Source of the DNA: Woeseiaceae bacterium
Lineage (GTDB): Bacteria > Pseudomonadota > Gammaproteobacteria > Steroidobacterales > Woeseiaceae
Assembly (NCBI GenBank): GCA_030066655.1
Contig: JASJBE010000008.1
Location: 1 to 64,000 of the forward strand
Direction of reading: 5' to 3'
Length of the DNA: 64,000 nt
Shown here: positions 30,803 to 39,597 of the stretch, one piece after another
How the letters are laid out: each line of letters starts with the position of its first letter
Numbering within the stretch: the first letter of the stretch is position 1
Position numbers and translations under genes: made by a program
The notes under the pieces: generated by a model
Told to the model about the DNA's origin: nothing
What the model saw: the letters and a program-made list of their open reading frames with translations, nothing else
Databases searched by the model: none

Positions 30803-31300
30803 TCAGAGCTTGGTCGGGTTCGGCGCGTCCCCGTAGACCTCGACCGGATCAAACACCTTTTCCGTCTCGGTCCAAACGAGATCGATGTTGCCGTCTTTCT
30901 GGGCAGCGTCGAAATCGCCGCCGACCGGAACGCTGCGATAGAAGCAGCTGCGGTAGCCCACGTGGCAGCTGGCGCCGCCTGAGACTTCGACCCGCAGCCA
31001 GACGCAGTCCTGGTCATCGTCGATCAATAGCTCACGGATCTTCTGCACGAAGCCGCTCGTCGCGCCCTTGTGCCACAGAACCTCGCGGCTGCGGCTCCAG
31101 TAATGCGCCTCGCCGGTCTGGATGCTCTTGCGAAGCGCCTCTTCGTTCATATATCCCTGCATGAGCAGCTCGCCGCTGTCCGCGTCCGTGGTCACCACGG
31201 TAATGAGCCCGCGCTCATCGAACTTCGGCGCGAGTTCATCGCTCTCCTCCACCTGCTCGATGGAAAGGCGGGGCTGGAAACGAACGTCTTCGGCGGTCAT
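30803..31300 (-). CDS. hisI: Phosphoribosyl-AMP cyclohydrolase
   Basis: Third step of histidine biosynthesis, opening the purine ring of PR-AMP. The 165-residue protein is the stand-alone cyclohydrolase domain without the HisE part. Core motifs are '[38 protein letters not shown]' and the zinc cysteines in '[28 protein letters not shown]'. ATG at 31300 was preferred over the track's 31429 because the latter's leader is not conserved and overlaps the cysS start. It is isolated from other his genes; the remainder of the pathway is not in the window. Confidence 0.95.
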   Translation of the reverse strand: MTAEDVRFQPRLSIEQVEESDELAPKFDERGLITVVTTDADSGELLMQGYMNEEALRKSIQTGEAHYWSRSREVLWHKGATSGFVQKIRELLIDDDQDCVWLRVEVSGGASCHVGYRSCFYRSVPVGGDFDAAQKDGNIDLVWTETEKVFDPVEVYGDAPNPTKL

Positions 31301-31418
31301 GTCAGGAATCCGGAAAATCAACGCGGGTCGCGGAGGATACAAGGCTCTGCGGACCGCAGCAATATTGCTATCATTGCGCCGTTTCGCCTGAGACCGGCAA
31401 AGCGCTTGCGAAAGGATT

Positions 31419-32798
31419 ATGACGATCAAGCTTCACGACACGCTCAAAGGTAAGAAAGTCGACTTCGTTCCACTGCGGGACGGAGAGGTGACGATGTACC
31501 TGTGCGGCCCGACTGTTTATAGCTATGCGCACATCGGAAACGCGAGGCCGGCCGTTGTATTCGACCTACTGGCTCGTGTCCTGCGACGCCGCTTTTCCGT
31601 GACGTTTGTCCGGAATTTCACTGACGTTGACGACAAGATCAATGCGGCGTCATTGGAGTCCGGAGAGCCGATCTCGGTGATCACCGAGAGATACAGTCGC
31701 ATCTACAACGAAGACATGGCCGCACTTGGCGTGCTGCCGCCCGACGTTGAACCGAGGGCGACGGAACACATCGCCGAGATGGTCGCGATGATCGAGACGC
31801 TGATCGACAAGGGCTTTGCTTACGAGTCCGACGGACACGTGCTGTTCGACGTCTCGTCCTACGAGCAGTACGGCGCGTTGTCCCGGCGCAGCCTGCGCGA
31901 GATGATTGCCGGCGCGCGCGTCGAGGTTGCCGAATACAAGAAGAACGCACACGACTTCGTCCTGTGGAAACCGTCCACGCCGGAGCTTCCGGGCTGGGAC
32001 TCGCCGTGGGGCAGGGGCAGGCCCGGTTGGCACATCGAGTGCTCCGCCATGGCCCAAAAGCACCTGGGCGAGACCATCGACATTCATGCCGGTGGCCAGG
32101 ATCTCGTCTTCCCGCATCACGAGAATGAAATTGCGCAGAGCCAGTGCGCGCATGACGGCGCGCCGTTTGCCCGCTACTGGCTGCACAACGGATTTCTAAG
32201 CCTTCATCAAGAGAAGATGTCGAAGTCGCTGGGCAATGTGAAACTCGTGCACGACCTGATCGAAACGGTCCCGGGTGAAGTGATTCGCCTGGCGCTGCTT
32301 GGCGCCCACTATCGTCAGCCACTGGACTGGTCGCAAGAGACGATGGAGTCGGCGCGTCGCATGCTGGACCGCCTGTACGGCGCGGTCCGCGGCATCGACG
32401 TGACGGCGGAGGAACGGGCGGCGGCCGAACCGCCGGGAGGATTGATCCAGGCACTCGAGGACGATCTCAACACGCCGAAGGCGATGGCCGAGTTCTTCGG
32501 TCTGGCCCGCGAGCTGAACAAGGCGGACGAGGAGTCTCAACGCCGGTCACTGGCGGCGCAGATGTACGCGTCGGGCGATTTGATGGGCTTGCTGCAGTCC
32601 GATCCCGACACCTGGTTTGCCGGGCAGGACGCATCGGGCCTGTCCGCGGAGCAGATTGAGGCCCTGATCGACGAGCGCACGGCAGCCCGCGCCGACCGGA
32701 ACTTCGCCCGTGCGGACGAGATTCGCAACGAACTGGCCGAGGCCGGTGTGCAAATCGAAGACGGACCGGGCGGCACCACATGGAGGCGAAGCAGCTGA
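31419..32798 (+). CDS. cysS: Cysteine--tRNA ligase
   Basis: Class I synthetase of 459 residues (461 in E. coli). Motifs: '[18 protein letters not shown]' (HIGH type), zinc ligands in 'CGPTVY', '[11 protein letters not shown]' and '[11 protein letters not shown]', and KMSKS in '[12 protein letters not shown]'. AAAGGA precedes the ATG. It is divergent from hisI. It overlaps sufE (TGATG), coupling tRNA-Cys charging and cysteine desulfuration partner expression. Confidence 0.98.
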   Translation: MTIKLHDTLKGKKVDFVPLRDGEVTMYLCGPTVYSYAHIGNARPAVVFDLLARVLRRRFSVTFVRNFTDVDDKINAASLESGEPISVITERYSRIYNEDMAALGVLPPDVEPRATEHIAEMVAMIETLIDKGFAYESDGHVLFDVSSYEQYGALSRRSLREMIAGARVEVAEYKKNAHDFVLWKPSTPELPGWDSPWGRGRPGWHIECSAMAQKHLGETIDIHAGGQDLVFPHHENEIAQSQCAHDGAPFARYWLHNGFLSLHQEKMSKSLGNVKLVHDLIETVPGEVIRLALLGAHYRQPLDWSQETMESARRMLDRLYGAVRGIDVTAEERAAAEPPGGLIQALEDDLNTPKAMAEFFGLARELNKADEESQRRSLAAQMYASGDLMGLLQSDPDTWFAGQDASGLSAEQIEALIDERTAARADRNFARADEIRNELAEAGVQIEDGPGGTTWRRSS

Positions 32799-33217
32799 TG
32801 GTCAATGAAGTCGAGCAAGCGCAGGCCGAGGTCATCGAGGAGTTCGGCTTCTTCGACAACTGGATGGACCGCTACCAGTACATCATCGATCTCGGCAAGC
32901 GCCTGCCGGATCTCGACGCGTCAGAACGTGTCGAGGAAAACCAGATCAAGGGTTGCCAGTCGCAGGTCTGGTTTGTTGCCGAGACCAAGGACGACCGCCT
33001 TAACTTCCGAGCGATCAGCGATGCGGCCATCGTGTCGGGCCTGATCGCCATCCTGCTGAGGATTTACAGCGGCAAGAAGCCCTCGGACATCCTCGCGTCA
33101 TCGACCGAATTCGTAGAGGCACTGGGCCTCGCTCAGCACCTGAGCCCGACTCGGTCGAACGGCCTGGACTCGATGCTGGCCGCGATCCAGCGGTTTGCGG
33201 CGCAGGCGAACGAGTAA
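32798..33217 (+). CDS. sufE: SufE family cysteine-desulfuration protein
   Basis: Sulfur acceptor that activates cysteine desulfurase (SufS/CsdA) for Fe-S cluster or sulfur transfer. The sulfur-accepting Cys lies in '[14 protein letters not shown]', and the family core '[24 protein letters not shown]' and '[14 protein letters not shown]' is intact. ATG at 32798, forming TGATG with the cysS stop and preceded by GGAGG 11 nt upstream, gives 139 residues. The ATG at 32780 used by the track adds six residues. No sufS gene is adjacent. Confidence 0.93.
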   Translation: MVNEVEQAQAEVIEEFGFFDNWMDRYQYIIDLGKRLPDLDASERVEENQIKGCQSQVWFVAETKDDRLNFRAISDAAIVSGLIAILLRIYSGKKPSDILASSTEFVEALGLAQHLSPTRSNGLDSMLAAIQRFAAQANE

Positions 33218-33483
33218 TGGCGCGGAGCATCGGACAATGGCTTGCGTGGCCGCTGATCCAGCTCGTTCGCCTCTACCGTTACGCAATCTCTCCCTTCCTG
33301 GGGTCGAACTGCCGATTCCAGCCCACCTGTTCCGAGTACGCGATCGAGGCGCTGAAGCAACACGGGCTGTTTCGCGGGGGCGGCCTCGCCATTCGCCGCA
33401 TTTTCCGCTGTCACCCGTGGGGCGGCAGCGGCTACGATCCCGTGCCGCCCGGGAATGATGACGCAGTTCGCAGAGACGCTTAA
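33217..33483 (+). CDS. yidD: Membrane protein insertion efficiency factor YidD
   Basis: Small 88-residue protein with an amphipathic/hydrophobic N-terminus and the cysteine-containing motif '[17 protein letters not shown]' followed by '[18 protein letters not shown]', the full YidD signature. It assists YidC-dependent insertion. Its ATG overlaps the sufE stop (TAATG). It is away from its usual rnpA-yidC context. The downstream membrane-protein gene starts inside its 3' end (29-bp overlap). Confidence 0.95.
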   Translation: MARSIGQWLAWPLIQLVRLYRYAISPFLGSNCRFQPTCSEYAIEALKQHGLFRGGGLAIRRIFRCHPWGGSGYDPVPPGNDDAVRRDA

Positions 33484-34546
33484 TGCCGTCGCCCGGGAGC
33501 TGGTCTTCCCGCTGCGCGTGCTGTCTGTCGTCTTGCAGATCATCGTGGTCACGCTGCTGCTGTCGATTGCGGTGGCGCTTCTGTCGCTGCCTCCGAGTGG
33601 GTTTCTGGTCCTGGTCTGGATAGTCTCGGCGATCGGAATACTCGTCGTTTTGCCGTACCTCTTCAGGAGCCTGATGGATTACCTGGAGTGTCGCGCACGC
33701 GACCGACGGCCCGAGGTGGCGGGACTTGAACGGTTTTCAGTTTTCGAGAACACATGGAGCCTGTTTCCGATCGTCCTGGCCGGCGTCGCAGGCTGGGGAA
33801 TGTATCGGTCCGCGCTTGTCGATAGCGCCATCGGATCGTGGCTCATTCTGCTGTTCGGGCTCGCGATACTGCCGGCTGTACTCTGTGTGTTGGCGATCAC
33901 GCATTCGCCCTTGCAAAGTGTCAATCCACTGTCTCTGTGGAAGCTCATACACCGGATGGGGCCCAGCTACGCCGTCGTGCCCGGCGTCGCCGCTTTGCTG
34001 CTGGTCGTCTATCTTGCGTTCCCTGACGTGCCGGCCTTCTATGACATTCTTCTGCTGCTGTACCTGGCGTTCGCTCTGTTCGGCGCATGCGGTGCCGCGA
34101 TCCGGCCATTCGACATCATCGACGACATCGAGATTGCACCGGATGAGTCCGCTGGCGAAGAACGGCGACGCGCGATAAGCGATGCGCAACGCGAGAAACA
34201 ACTGACGCATGCTTACGGCTTCGCCAGCCGCGGAAACACTGCCGGTGCGGTCGATTTTCTCGTCAGCGCGAGTGCTGAAGAAGCCGACCCGATCGCCGCC
34301 AGGGAGTGGTATTTCAGCCAGATGCTTCGGTGGGAAGATAACTTCGCGGCCTTGAAGTTCGCACAGACGATTGTCCACGAACACCTGGCGGCGGGTTACG
34401 ACGTCGCGGCGGTGAAGTTAATACTTCGCTGTCGGCTGCTGGACCCGCGCTTCGCGCCGCTGTCTGAAGACCTGGATGCGGCTATCGCCGCGGCCGAGGC
34501 CTGCCAGAACCCGGACCTCGCAAAGGTGTTGAGAATCAGTCGCTAG
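33455..34546 (+). CDS. Uncharacterised multi-pass membrane protein with helical C-terminal domain
   Basis: 363 residues, family not recognised. Hydrophobic segments lie at about 21-46, 48-70, 103-118, 127-148, 173-190 and 195-215. A soluble C-terminal region (about 225-363) is helix-rich with '[31 protein letters not shown]' and '[27 protein letters not shown]'-like repeats, suggesting TPR-like solenoid packing. The start is ATG 33455 or 33458, overlapping yidD by about 29 bp, which suggests translational coupling with it. A role in membrane protein handling is only a guess from context. Confidence 0.7.
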   Translation: MMTQFAETLNAVARELVFPLRVLSVVLQIIVVTLLLSIAVALLSLPPSGFLVLVWIVSAIGILVVLPYLFRSLMDYLECRARDRRPEVAGLERFSVFENTWSLFPIVLAGVAGWGMYRSALVDSAIGSWLILLFGLAILPAVLCVLAITHSPLQSVNPLSLWKLIHRMGPSYAVVPGVAALLLVVYLAFPDVPAFYDILLLLYLAFALFGACGAAIRPFDIIDDIEIAPDESAGEERRRAISDAQREKQLTHAYGFASRGNTAGAVDFLVSASAEEADPIAAREWYFSQMLRWEDNFAALKFAQTIVHEHLAAGYDVAAVKLILRCRLLDPRFAPLSEDLDAAIAAAEACQNPDLAKVLRISR

Positions 34547-34637
34547 CGCTGCATCGCGATCGGGGCTGCGGGAAAGACTCACCGTCGAGGAACGCCTGAG
34601 CCGGTTTGACAAGTTGTTTAAATTCATGGGCTTAGGG

Positions 34638-34643
34638 TAAACT
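34638..34643 (+). promoter_or_regulatory. -10-like box before the Trm112-like gene
   Basis: TAAACT is 10 nt before ATG 34654, with TTGTTT 18 bp upstream as a candidate -35. No Shine-Dalgarno is visible. The predicted leader would be only about 4 nt. Confidence 0.4.
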
Positions 34644-34653
34644 CGATCGCGAC

Positions 34654-34908
34654 ATGGACAAGAAACTGCTCACAATCCTGTGCTGCCCGATCACCCACAA
34701 GGGCCTGAAAGTCGCCGGCAAAGGCGATCTAGGCAAGGTCAACTCCGCCATCGAAGCCGGTAACGTGCAGAATCGCGGCGGCAGTGTGCTGACCGACGAG
34801 CTAGAAGAGGCGCTCGTTACCGACGACAGGAAACTGTTGTATCCTGTGCGCAATGGAATCCCGGTCCTGCTGGAGGGAGAGTCCGTCAACATGGAGCAGA
34901 TTCATTAA
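34654..34908 (+). CDS. Trm112/YcaR-like small protein
   Basis: 84 residues. The N-terminal 'KKLLTILCCPITHKGLKV' and C-terminal 'KLLYPVRNGIPVLLEGES' are the two halves of the Trm112p/YcaR zinc-ribbon-like family. In this copy the usual second CxxC is not visible, with only the first 'CCPIT' kept. There is an inserted central segment (GDLGKVNSAIEAGNVQNRGGSVLTDELEEAL) which is longer than in YcaR (60 aa). Family members act as activators of methyltransferases in eukaryotes; the bacterial role is unclear. It is followed 63 bp later by holA. Confidence 0.85.
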   Translation: MDKKLLTILCCPITHKGLKVAGKGDLGKVNSAIEAGNVQNRGGSVLTDELEEALVTDDRKLLYPVRNGIPVLLEGESVNMEQIH

Positions 34909-34971
34909 TCGCACTCAGCGTCCTTTGCCGGGTTCCCGCCCGACTTCGCCAGACACGAGAGCCCCGAACGC

Positions 34972-35991
34972 GTGAAAGTTCAGGCGAACCAGCTTTCCTC
35001 CCACCTGAAATCATCTCTTGCGCCCTGCTACCTGGTTAGCGGCGACGAGCCGTTGCTGGTCGATGAAACACTGGACGCCGTGCGCGGGGCCGCGAAGGCG
35101 GCAGGCTTCGTTGACCGGGATGTACAGGTGGCGGCAACCGGCTTCGACTGGCAGCAGCTCTTCGAGTCCGGCGCGAACCTGTCACTGTTTTCCGAGCGCC
35201 GGATCATCGAGCTGCGATTGCCCACCGGCAAACCCGGAGTGAAGGGCAGCAAGGCGATCGTGGACCTGCTCGACCAGCTCGATCACGAGCTGATGCTGAT
35301 CGTCATCACGCCGAAGCTCGATCGCAGCAACGCCAACTCGAAGTGGGTGAAGGCGCTGTCTGCCAAGGGTGTGCACATTCCTATATGGCCGATCGACGTC
35401 CGCGAACTTCCCGCGTGGATTTCCGCTCGACTGAGACAGAGTGGCCTCGCGGCGGATCGCGGCGCGGTCAGGATTATTGCTGAACGCGTCGAGGGCAATC
35501 TGCTGGCCGCTCACCAGGAGGTCGAGAAGCTACGGCTGATCCTCGGGGAAGGGTCGGTGACGGCCGATGATGTGAGTAAGGCCGTGGCGGACAGCAGCCG
35601 CTTTGACGTGTTCAAGCTCAGTGATGCGGCACTGAGCGGGGATTCAAGACGGGCCGCCCGCATCGTCTACGGCCTGCAGCACGAGGGCGTATCCGAAGTT
35701 ATCGCGTTGTGGGCGCTGACCAAAGAGCTACGAATCCTCGCAGAGCTCGCGAATGCGGTCCAGATGCGTCAGGACGTCGGCATGATCATGAAACGCAATG
35801 GCGTCTGGCAGAATCGACAGGCGCTCTTGCGAAGCTGCCTCGCGCGACATTCGCTCGGCTCGATTCACTCGCTCCTGATCTCCGCGGCCGAAGCCGATGC
35901 GACAGCGAAGGGGCGCCGCCGCGGCGACCCGTGGCAACTGATCATGAACCTCGTGTTCGGCATAGCCAGCACCGCGAGGCGCGCGGCTTGA
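34972..35991 (+). CDS. holA: DNA polymerase III subunit delta
   Basis: Clamp-loader subunit that opens the beta clamp. The 339-residue protein starts with GTG at 34972 and has 'VKVQANQLSSHL..LAPCYLVSGDEPLLVDETLDAVR' at its N-terminus, the HolA opening, and the clamp-loader AAA-like fold. 'RVEGNLLAAHQEVEKLRLI' is a conserved central segment. It is followed 25 bp later by nadD, the conserved holA-nadD-rsfS-rlmH order. In E. coli lptE immediately precedes holA; here it is separated. Confidence 0.95.
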   Translation: MKVQANQLSSHLKSSLAPCYLVSGDEPLLVDETLDAVRGAAKAAGFVDRDVQVAATGFDWQQLFESGANLSLFSERRIIELRLPTGKPGVKGSKAIVDLLDQLDHELMLIVITPKLDRSNANSKWVKALSAKGVHIPIWPIDVRELPAWISARLRQSGLAADRGAVRIIAERVEGNLLAAHQEVEKLRLILGEGSVTADDVSKAVADSSRFDVFKLSDAALSGDSRRAARIVYGLQHEGVSEVIALWALTKELRILAELANAVQMRQDVGMIMKRNGVWQNRQALLRSCLARHSLGSIHSLLISAAEADATAKGRRRGDPWQLIMNLVFGIASTARRAA

Positions 35992-36016
35992 TCCTGTTTC
36001 CCGGGATGCCACGTCG

Positions 36017-36673
36017 ATGAATACGATGGGGGTATTCGGCGGAACCTTCGACCCCATACACTACGGCCACCTGCGCACCGCCTTCGAGATGTTGCAGGCC
36101 TTAAGGTTTCAGAACGTCTGTTTCATTCCCTGCGGCGATCCACCGCACCGAGGGTCGACGTTTGCAGCGGCTCACGAACGGCTGGCAATGGTCGAGGCTG
36201 CGGTTGAAGGCCAGGCGGGCTTCTTCGTCGACGACCGCGAGGTGCGTCGCGACGGCCCATCGTATTCCGTCGAGACCCTGGAAGCGTTGCGTGACGAGAA
36301 CCCGGATCACTCGCTCGCCCTGATCATCGGTATGGATGCGTTTCTTGGGTTGACGACGTGGCATCGCTGGCAGGACCTGCTGACTCTCGCGCACATCGTC
36401 GTCGCCCACAGGCCTGGCTGGCGGGCGCCGGATATGGGTCAGCTTGGCGAACTGATTGAACAGCACGGCACGCATCGTGTCGAAGACCTGCATGATGCTG
36501 CGAGCGGCAGGATTCATATCCACGCCGTCACGCAGCTGGAAATCGCATCAACGGATATACGTGACCTGATCGCCGGCGGTCGGGACCCACGATTCCTGAT
36601 GCCGGATTCGGTTCGCGCCTACATCAGGCGCAACGGATGTTATGGTGGTTTAGCAACTGAGGAGAATGCTTGA
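36017..36673 (+). CDS. nadD: Nicotinate-nucleotide adenylyltransferase
   Basis: NAD biosynthesis enzyme adenylating nicotinate mononucleotide. The 218-residue product has the nucleotidyltransferase motif '[18 protein letters not shown]' near the N-terminus and the conserved '[13 protein letters not shown]' near the C-terminus. The ATG at 36017 is used (a second in-frame ATG lies at codon 4). Its stop overlaps the rsfS TTG start. The gene order is as in most gammaproteobacteria. Confidence 0.96.
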   Translation: MNTMGVFGGTFDPIHYGHLRTAFEMLQALRFQNVCFIPCGDPPHRGSTFAAAHERLAMVEAAVEGQAGFFVDDREVRRDGPSYSVETLEALRDENPDHSLALIIGMDAFLGLTTWHRWQDLLTLAHIVVAHRPGWRAPDMGQLGELIEQHGTHRVEDLHDAASGRIHIHAVTQLEIASTDIRDLIAGGRDPRFLMPDSVRAYIRRNGCYGGLATEENA

Positions 36674-37047
36674 GTGATAGAGAATTCAGTCGTATGAATA
36701 GCGAGCAATTAAGTGATCTTGTCGTCGACGCGCTCGATGACATCAAAGGTCTGGACATTGTGAAGCTCGACGTACGCGACATGACAACAGTGACCGATTT
36801 CATGGTGCTCGCAAGCGGCACATCGAGCCGCCACGTCCAGGCGCTGGTCGACAATGTTGCGGAAAAGGCCAAGGACGCAGGCCACAAGCCGATCGGCGTG
36901 GAGGGCGAGGAAGGTGGCGAGTGGGTGCTGCTGGACCTGCAGGACACGCTGGTGCACGTCATGCTGCCCAAAATGCGCGAGTTCTATAACCTGGAGAAGC
37001 TGTGGTCGTTGGGCCCGTCGGCTGATCTGGCGCTGAAAGACGCATAG
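36670..37047 (+). CDS. rsfS: Ribosomal silencing factor RsfS
   Basis: Binds L14 to block 30S/50S joining in stationary phase. Family core: '[43 protein letters not shown]' and '[30 protein letters not shown]'. The start is ambiguous: TTG 36670 has a strong GAGGAG ribosome-binding site and overlaps the nadD stop (TTGA); ATG 36694 matches the E. coli N-terminus better but has poor spacing. TTG gives 125 residues, ATG 117. Confidence 0.94.
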   Translation: MSDREFSRMNSEQLSDLVVDALDDIKGLDIVKLDVRDMTTVTDFMVLASGTSSRHVQALVDNVAEKAKDAGHKPIGVEGEEGGEWVLLDLQDTLVHVMLPKMREFYNLEKLWSLGPSADLALKDA

Positions 37048-37050
37048 TCC

Positions 37051-37515
37051 GTGCATATAAGGCTGATCGCTGTCGGCGACCGGCAGCCGGCCTGGGTCGA
37101 TGAAGCATGCCGCATCTACAGCGGCCGGTTTCCTCCGCACTGGAAATTTCGGATCGACACGGTCCCGACGACGCGCCGAACGCGCGCAGGCCAGAGCGCC
37201 GCTGATTCCGAGGTCGAAACCATCCTCTCAAAGCTGCGACCGCAGGAACGTATGATCCTGCTCGACGAGCGCGGCAAACAATTCACCAGCAAAGCACTCG
37301 CCGGAAAACTGACTGAGTGGCAAAATAACGGGCTGGACATCGCATTTGTCATCGGCGGACCGGATGGCGTCAATGACCTGTGTCGTTCGGTTGCGCATCT
37401 CGTCTGGTCGCTGTCTGACCTGACGCTGCCACACGGCCTGGCCAGGGTGCTGCTGTCAGAGCAGTTGTACCGGGCCTGGACCTTGCAAACAGGACATCCG
37501 TATCACAGGGAATGA
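37051..37515 (+). CDS. rlmH: 23S rRNA pseudouridine(1915)-N(3)-methyltransferase
   Basis: SPOUT-fold methyltransferase that modifies helix 69 of 23S rRNA. The 154-residue protein starts with GTG at 37051 (MHIRLIAVGDRQPAWVDE) and has the knot motif 'LDIAFVIGGPDGVND' and the C-terminal 'LPHGLARVLLSEQLYRAWTLQTGHPYHRE'. It follows rsfS by 3 bp. Identity is clear. Confidence 0.97.
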   Translation: MHIRLIAVGDRQPAWVDEACRIYSGRFPPHWKFRIDTVPTTRRTRAGQSAADSEVETILSKLRPQERMILLDERGKQFTSKALAGKLTEWQNNGLDIAFVIGGPDGVNDLCRSVAHLVWSLSDLTLPHGLARVLLSEQLYRAWTLQTGHPYHRE

Positions 37516-37534
37516 GACACGCCCTTAAGGTCAC

Positions 37535-38104
37535 ATGGAACAGCCACTGCATCTCGCGTCATCTTCTCCCCGGCGCGCCGAACTTCTGACGGCGCTGGGC
37601 CTCCAATTTACTCAGCTGGGTGTTGATGTAGACGAGTCTCGCTTAGGCAGCGAGGACCCGGCCGACATGGTGCTACGGCTGGCAAGCGAAAAGGCCAATG
37701 CGGCCGGCGACGCTTCGATCATCATTGGCGCCGACACGGCGGTCGTGCTCGGAGACGAGGTGTTCGGCAAGCCCCGCGACCGCGAAGATGCGATTGCGAT
37801 GCTGACCCGGCTGTCGGGCTGCGTTCACCAGGTTATGACGGGCGTCGCTGTGCGTTCCGCTGATTCCGTGCAAACTGCGCTGTCGGTGAGCGATGTTCGG
37901 TTTCGCAGTGTCAGCGCCGCGGAGGCGAGCGAATACTGGGATACCGATGAACCGGCAGACAAGGCGGGTGCTTATGCGATCCAGGGCCGCGGAGGCATCT
38001 TCGTCGAGTCGATGAGCGGCAGTTACTCAGGCGTTGTCGGACTGCCGGTCTACGAAACGGCGAAGCTGCTGGCTGAGGCCGGGATACACGTTCTTAAAGA
38101 CTGA
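37535..38104 (+). CDS. maf: Maf/YhdE-like nucleoside triphosphate pyrophosphatase
   Basis: Housecleaning nucleotide pyrophosphatase that removes non-canonical or modified NTPs. The 189-residue protein opens 'LHLASSSPRRAELLTALGL', the Maf signature, with 'IIGADTAVVLGDEVFGKPRDREDAIAML' and 'KAGAYAIQGRGGIFVESMSGSYSGVVGLPVYET'. The TTP/UTP (YhdE) subgroup is suggested by position before rng, as in E. coli. It has a 3-bp gap to rng. Confidence 0.95.
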   Translation: MEQPLHLASSSPRRAELLTALGLQFTQLGVDVDESRLGSEDPADMVLRLASEKANAAGDASIIIGADTAVVLGDEVFGKPRDREDAIAMLTRLSGCVHQVMTGVAVRSADSVQTALSVSDVRFRSVSAAEASEYWDTDEPADKAGAYAIQGRGGIFVESMSGSYSGVVGLPVYETAKLLAEAGIHVLKD

Positions 38105-38107
38105 TCG

Positions 38108-39592
38108 ATGAGTGAAGACGCTTCCAAAGAGGAAATACTGATCAACGTGACGCCTTCCGAGGTCCGAGCGGCGTTGCTCGAGAACGGCATCCTGCAGGAG
38201 GTCTTCATCGAGCGGGAAGGCCGACGCGGACTGATCAGCAACATCTACTTTGGAACCGTCTCGCGAGTTCTGCCGGGCATGCAGGCGGCCTTCATCGATA
38301 TCGGCCTTGACCGGACCGCCTTTCTGCATGCCTCCGACATCACGCGTAACGGCGGCAGCAGTGAACAGTCGGAAGATGATCTACCGAGTATCCGCGAGCT
38401 TGTCCGGGAGGGGGACTCCATACTGGTGCAGGTCGTGAAGGATCCGCTTGGCAACAAGGGGGCGCGCTTGACGACGTTCATCACGCTGCCGGCCAGGCAC
38501 CTGGTATTGCTGCCCAAGAGCGACGGCGTCGGTATCTCCGCGAGGATCGAGGATGTCGAAGAGCGCGATCGGCTGCGCGAGATGACAGAGCAACTGCTCA
38601 ACGAGATGAATATCGAGTGCGGCGCAATTGTTCGCACCGTGGCCGAGGGCGCATCGCGCGAGGCATTGGCCGCCGATCTCAAATACCTGCTCAGGTTGTG
38701 GGGTGTCGTCCAGGAGCGCTGCGGTACGAGCACGTCGCGGCGCTTGATTCATGAAGACCTCGCACTGCCACTCCGCGTGCTCAGGGATCTGGTCAACGTG
38801 GATGTGGAGCGAATTCTCATCGATTCAGAGGTCGACTTTACGGCCATGAAGGAATTCGCCGCGACGTTCCTGCCGGAAGTCGAATCGAAACTGGAACACT
38901 ACAAGCGCCGTCGACCCATCTTCGACCTGCACGGCATCGAGGATGAGATCAAGCGATCGCTGGAGAGGAACATACCGCTGAAGTCCGGCGGCTACCTGAT
39001 CTTTGACCAGACCGAAGCCATGACGACGATTGATATCAACACCGGAGGCTACGTCGGTCACCGTAACCTCGAAGAAACGATTTACCGTACCAACCTTGAA
39101 GCGGCGGTGGCCATCGCGCGTCAGCTGCGCATTCGTAACCTCGGCGGCATCATCATTATCGACTTCATCGACATGGAAGAGGCCGGGCACCGGGAAAACG
39201 TGCTGGCCGTTCTCTCCCAGTCCCTGGAAAAAGACAACGCGAGGCATCAGATCACCCCGGTGTCGCCGCTGGGCCTCGTCGAGATGACGCGCAAGCGCAC
39301 GCGCGAGAGCTTGCAGCACATACTTTGCGAAGATTGCGCCAGCTGCAATGGCAAGGGTTTCGTGCTGACCGTCGACTCTGTCTGTTTCGAGATCTTCCGC
39401 GAAATCATACGGCAGGCGCGCCAGTTCGAGTTCGATGCCGTCATGGTGCTCGCTCACCAGGACGTCATCGAGCGACTGTTGGACGACCAGGCCAACGCGC
39501 TGGCCGAACTCGAGGAGCAGACCGGCAAATCCATCCAGCTGCAGTCCGAATCGCTGTACCTTAAGGACCAGTTCGACGTGGTGCTGATGTAG
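38108..39592 (+). CDS. rng: Ribonuclease G
   Basis: Endoribonuclease of 494 residues, equal to E. coli RNase G (489), without the long C-terminal scaffold of RNase E. S1 domain at about 38-125 ('GLISNIYFGTVSRVLPGMQAAFIDIGLDRTAFLHASDI'), catalytic aspartates in 'AMTTIDINTGGYVGHRN' and 'GGIIIIDFIDMEE', and a zinc-link region 'CEDCASCNGKGFV'. It processes 16S rRNA 5' ends and decays mRNAs. It sits in the maf-rng-yhdP order. Confidence 0.97.
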   Translation: MSEDASKEEILINVTPSEVRAALLENGILQEVFIEREGRRGLISNIYFGTVSRVLPGMQAAFIDIGLDRTAFLHASDITRNGGSSEQSEDDLPSIRELVREGDSILVQVVKDPLGNKGARLTTFITLPARHLVLLPKSDGVGISARIEDVEERDRLREMTEQLLNEMNIECGAIVRTVAEGASREALAADLKYLLRLWGVVQERCGTSTSRRLIHEDLALPLRVLRDLVNVDVERILIDSEVDFTAMKEFAATFLPEVESKLEHYKRRRPIFDLHGIEDEIKRSLERNIPLKSGGYLIFDQTEAMTTIDINTGGYVGHRNLEETIYRTNLEAAVAIARQLRIRNLGGIIIIDFIDMEEAGHRENVLAVLSQSLEKDNARHQITPVSPLGLVEMTRKRTRESLQHILCEDCASCNGKGFVLTVDSVCFEIFREIIRQARQFEFDAVMVLAHQDVIERLLDDQANALAELEEQTGKSIQLQSESLYLKDQFDVVLM

Positions 39593-39597
39593 GCTCG

